DNA of 15,241 nucleotides from JBKDZR01 sp047971485 (lineage in GTDB: Bacteria > Pseudomonadota > Alphaproteobacteria > Rhodobacterales > Rhodobacteraceae): the NCBI GenBank assembly GCA_047971485.1, contig JBKDZR010000110.1, forward strand, positions 1 through 15,241, in the 5' to 3' direction. The first letter of the stretch is position 1. Each line of letters starts with the position of its first letter. Shown here piece by piece: positions 13,545 to 15,241 of the stretch. The position numbers were made by a program, and so were the translations under genes. The notes under the pieces were generated by a model. The model saw only the letters and a program-made list of their open reading frames with translations, had not been told where the DNA came from and ran no database searches.

Positions 13545-14801
13545 CTAACCGATGCTTGCCAGGTCTCGGACGACCTCCAGCAGGCGGGCGACCTCTTCCT
13601 CGGTGTTGTAATGGCAGACCGAAACCCGAATGCAGCTGTCCATACCCAGTGGATCCAGGATATTGCCCGAGTAGTGATCCGCCTTGCGCGTATGGGTGCG
13701 CACGCCGGCCGCGTTCAGCCGCGACACCACATCGACCGATGGAATGCCCGCCATGGCGAAGGACACCAGCCCCTCACGCCGGGGGTTGTCCACGCCGCCG
13801 ACGATGCTCACCCCCTTGGTCTGGGCCAGGCCGGGCAGGTTGCCGGTGCCGTGCAGCATCGCGTCGGTCAGGCGCTTTTCATGGGCGTGTATCGCCTCAC
13901 CCGCTGCCATGATCCGGGCCCGGCGGTCTGTGCTGTCGGTGAAATGGGTGCCCAGCCACTCGAAATAGGCAACCACATCACTGAAGGTCGCGTAGGACCC
14001 GGTGTCACGTGTGCCCATTTCCCAGGGTGAGCCGGGGGCGTTCAGCAGGCTGTCATGGGGCAGGGCGGCAAGCCGGTCTGAAACCCAGGCCACGCCATAG
14101 CCGTGCCGCGAAAAGACCTTGTAGGGCGAAATGACATAGCCATCGATCCCATAGGCGGCCAGATCCAGCCGGCCATGGGCGGCATGCTGGATGCCATCGA
14201 CGATGATGTAGCAATCCGGTGCCTTGGCCCGGATCGCAGCGGCAATGGCGGCCACATCCACCCCCATCCCCGTCACGGGTGAGGTATGCAGGATCGTCGC
14301 CACCCGTGTATCGGCGGTGATCTCGGGCAGATAGGCGGCCACATCCACCGATCCCGTGGCATCGTCATGGGCAACCAGCACATGGGCTTTGTCTGACAGA
14401 GGTGCATAGCGTGCCGCCGCACTGCGCGAGGCCGGGTGTTCCAGTGTTGAGCCCAGTACCCGTCCCGGTCCCGTCCCCAGACAGGCGGCGCGGATCAAAC
14501 GGAACAGTAACTCGGTGCCGCTTTCGCCAACGAAGAACTGCCCGCCATCCGGGTTGAAGAAGGCAGCCATGTCCGCCTTGGCGCGGTCGATCGTGGCGAC
14601 CAGTGCATGGGCGGCGGGGTTATCGCGGCCTTGGTTGTCGGGAATCGCGGCATAGGTGGTTGAGGTTTCGACCACCGATTTCAGCGTCAGCGCGCCTCCG
14701 GCATTTTCAAAGAAGACACGAGGGCCTTGGAACGGGTCGCTGTCCACGTGGCAGAATCGGCTGCGAATCTCATCCAGAAGGCCGGGGTGGGTGTCGAACA
14801 T
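13545..14801 (-). CDS. Class V PLP-dependent aminotransferase-fold enzyme, cysteine desulfurase-like
   Basis: This is a cytosolic PLP enzyme of 418 residues with a SufS/CsdA-type fold. FFENAGGALT (30-39) is the N-terminal substrate loop. VDGIQHAAHG carries D202 for the pyridine nitrogen plus Q205 and H206. SPYKVFSRHG holds the Schiff-base lysine K228. R392, in IRVSVCHYNT, matches the carboxylate-binding arginine of SufS. Where SufS has its catalytic cysteine after an RxGxxC motif, this protein reads GVRTHTRKADHYSGN with no cysteine, so ordinary cysteine desulfuration is doubtful; an aminotransferase, lyase or selenocysteine lyase-like role is possible. The ATG at 14801 has AGGA about 7 nt upstream; the frame continues upstream for 68 codons without family character. 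No sulfur or Fe-S gene is nearby. Confidence 0.85.
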   Translation of the reverse strand: MFDTHPGLLDEIRSRFCHVDSDPFQGPRVFFENAGGALTLKSVVETSTTYAAIPDNQGRDNPAAHALVATIDRAKADMAAFFNPDGGQFFVGESGTELLFRLIRAACLGTGPGRVLGSTLEHPASRSAAARYAPLSDKAHVLVAHDDATGSVDVAAYLPEITADTRVATILHTSPVTGMGVDVAAIAAAIRAKAPDCYIIVDGIQHAAHGRLDLAAYGIDGYVISPYKVFSRHGYGVAWVSDRLAALPHDSLLNAPGSPWEMGTRDTGSYATFSDVVAYFEWLGTHFTDSTDRRARIMAAGEAIHAHEKRLTDAMLHGTGNLPGLAQTKGVSIVGGVDNPRREGLVSFAMAGIPSVDVVSRLNAAGVRTHTRKADHYSGNILDPLGMDSCIRVSVCHYNTEEEVARLLEVVRDLASIG

Positions 14802-14826
14802 GGGGGTTCCTGCGCGCTGTATGGAG

Positions 14827-14868
14827 GGATAAAATGGATAAGTCCTGTATTTCATGGCTCTTTTATCC
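14827..14868. repeat. GGATAA repeats: inverted pair plus one direct copy in the PLP enzyme gene leader
   Basis: GGATAAAA (14827-14834) and TTTTATCC (14861-14868) are exact inverted repeats 26 nt apart. A further GGATAA lies at 14836-14841, 9 nt after the first. The set is AT-rich within GC-rich DNA and ends 26 nt upstream of the start codon at 14801, so it could be a regulator site or a leader stem-loop. No regulator gene is in the window. Confidence 0.5.
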
Positions 14869-15016
14869 GCAGGCCACCGTGAAGGAAAGGATGGCTGCGG
14901 CGACTCGGGGTGGCCGGGGATTCGACCTGGCGGGGGTAAAGACTGGATCAAAGCCACCGTGACGGGGGTGTCGGGCGATCCTTGTGCAGGACGCCAATCG
15001 CCCAAACAGCCAGCAT

Positions 15017-15044
15017 TTTATGGGCCATTCTTAAGAAAGGTAAA
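15017..15044 (-). promoter_or_regulatory. Weak candidate promoter for the PLP enzyme gene
   Basis: Read on the - strand, TTTACC (15039-15044) and CATAAA (15017-15022) each match four of six consensus bases with a 16-nt spacer that contains TTCTTAAGAA. The start would be near 15010, leaving a leader of about 210 nt. The match is by eye only. Confidence 0.3.
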
Positions 15045-15241
15045 AATTTTCGGGTCTGAGCGCTTTTTCTGCTTGCGGGTCTTTGGCGGTTTGCTTAGAC
15101 ACCGCTTCACCGACGGGGCGGCGACGCACTGTTGGCCGCGGGGCGGGCCGGATGGCTGGTTCTTCGGGAAGGAATTTGGGATTGATCTAGCGGGTTGCGC
15201 TGTAAGGATATGGCGCTGCACGTTGGTTTTTGTCTCTTGGG

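Larger units (their letters stand above)
14802..15241. other. 440-nt leader region upstream of the PLP enzyme gene, no gene seen
   Basis: No frame here has recognisable protein character; a 67-codon - strand frame at 15018-15221 is basic and low-complexity. The region holds GGATAA repeats (14827-14868), the inverted pair GGGCGAT/ATCGCCC (14973-14979, 14997-15003), the palindrome TTCTTAAGAA (15028-15037) and an AT-rich patch at about 15014-15060. It probably controls the - strand gene and perhaps one beyond the right edge. Confidence 0.5.

Noticed and set aside
15018..15221. A 67-codon - strand frame at the right edge
   Set aside because: Basic, low-complexity product with no convincing ribosome site; it overlaps the AT-rich promoter-like patch.

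Overview
This is a GC-rich window of ordinary-looking bacterial chromosome, most likely from an alphaproteobacterium of the Rhodobacterales. Three things suggest that group: a VPLPA-type C-terminal sorting tail, the style of the transhydrogenase and N-acetylglucosamine genes, and strong GC codon bias that leaves long empty antisense frames. The genus is not resolvable by eye. I see no rRNA, tRNA, CRISPR array, transposase or phage gene.

Left block (1-5201, + strand). The 3' part of fhs (formate-tetrahydrofolate ligase) is followed after 10 nt by a two-domain universal stress protein. After a 138-nt gap comes a complete tripartite tricarboxylate transporter: periplasmic binding protein (tctC), small membrane subunit (tctB) and large membrane subunit (tctA). 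Two stem-loops sit between tctC and tctB, and a hairpin cluster closes the block. The substrate cannot be read from sequence. The stress protein beside the transporter recalls TeaD, which regulates the TeaABC TRAP transporter.

Middle block (5202-9587). A GNAT acetyltransferase (- strand) faces tctA tail to tail. A 434-nt non-coding gap holds a perfect 16-bp repeat at 21-nt period and a candidate promoter. It leads into pntA-pntB, the proton-translocating NAD(P) transhydrogenase that makes NADPH. A 356-nt gap with only a hairpin follows.

Right block (9588-15241). A small secreted protein with a VPLPA-CTERM tail and a HAD phosphatase (Gph-like) lie on the - strand. Divergent from the phosphatase, an N-acetylglucosamine kinase overlaps nagA (GlcNAc-6-P deacetylase), making two steps of amino-sugar or cell-wall sugar salvage. 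A 46-nt near-perfect palindrome separates nagA from a convergent class-V PLP enzyme that keeps the PLP residues but lacks the cysteine desulfurase catalytic cysteine. Its 5' region carries GGATAA repeats and runs off the window with no further gene.

I found no clear new multi-gene system. The best leads are the UspA-linked transporter, the phosphatase beside the nag genes as a possible MurNAc-6-P phosphatase, the orphan PLP enzyme with its repeat-bearing leader, the VPLPA-CTERM protein, and several strong unexplained palindromes. All functions are from motif recognition; no database search was run.
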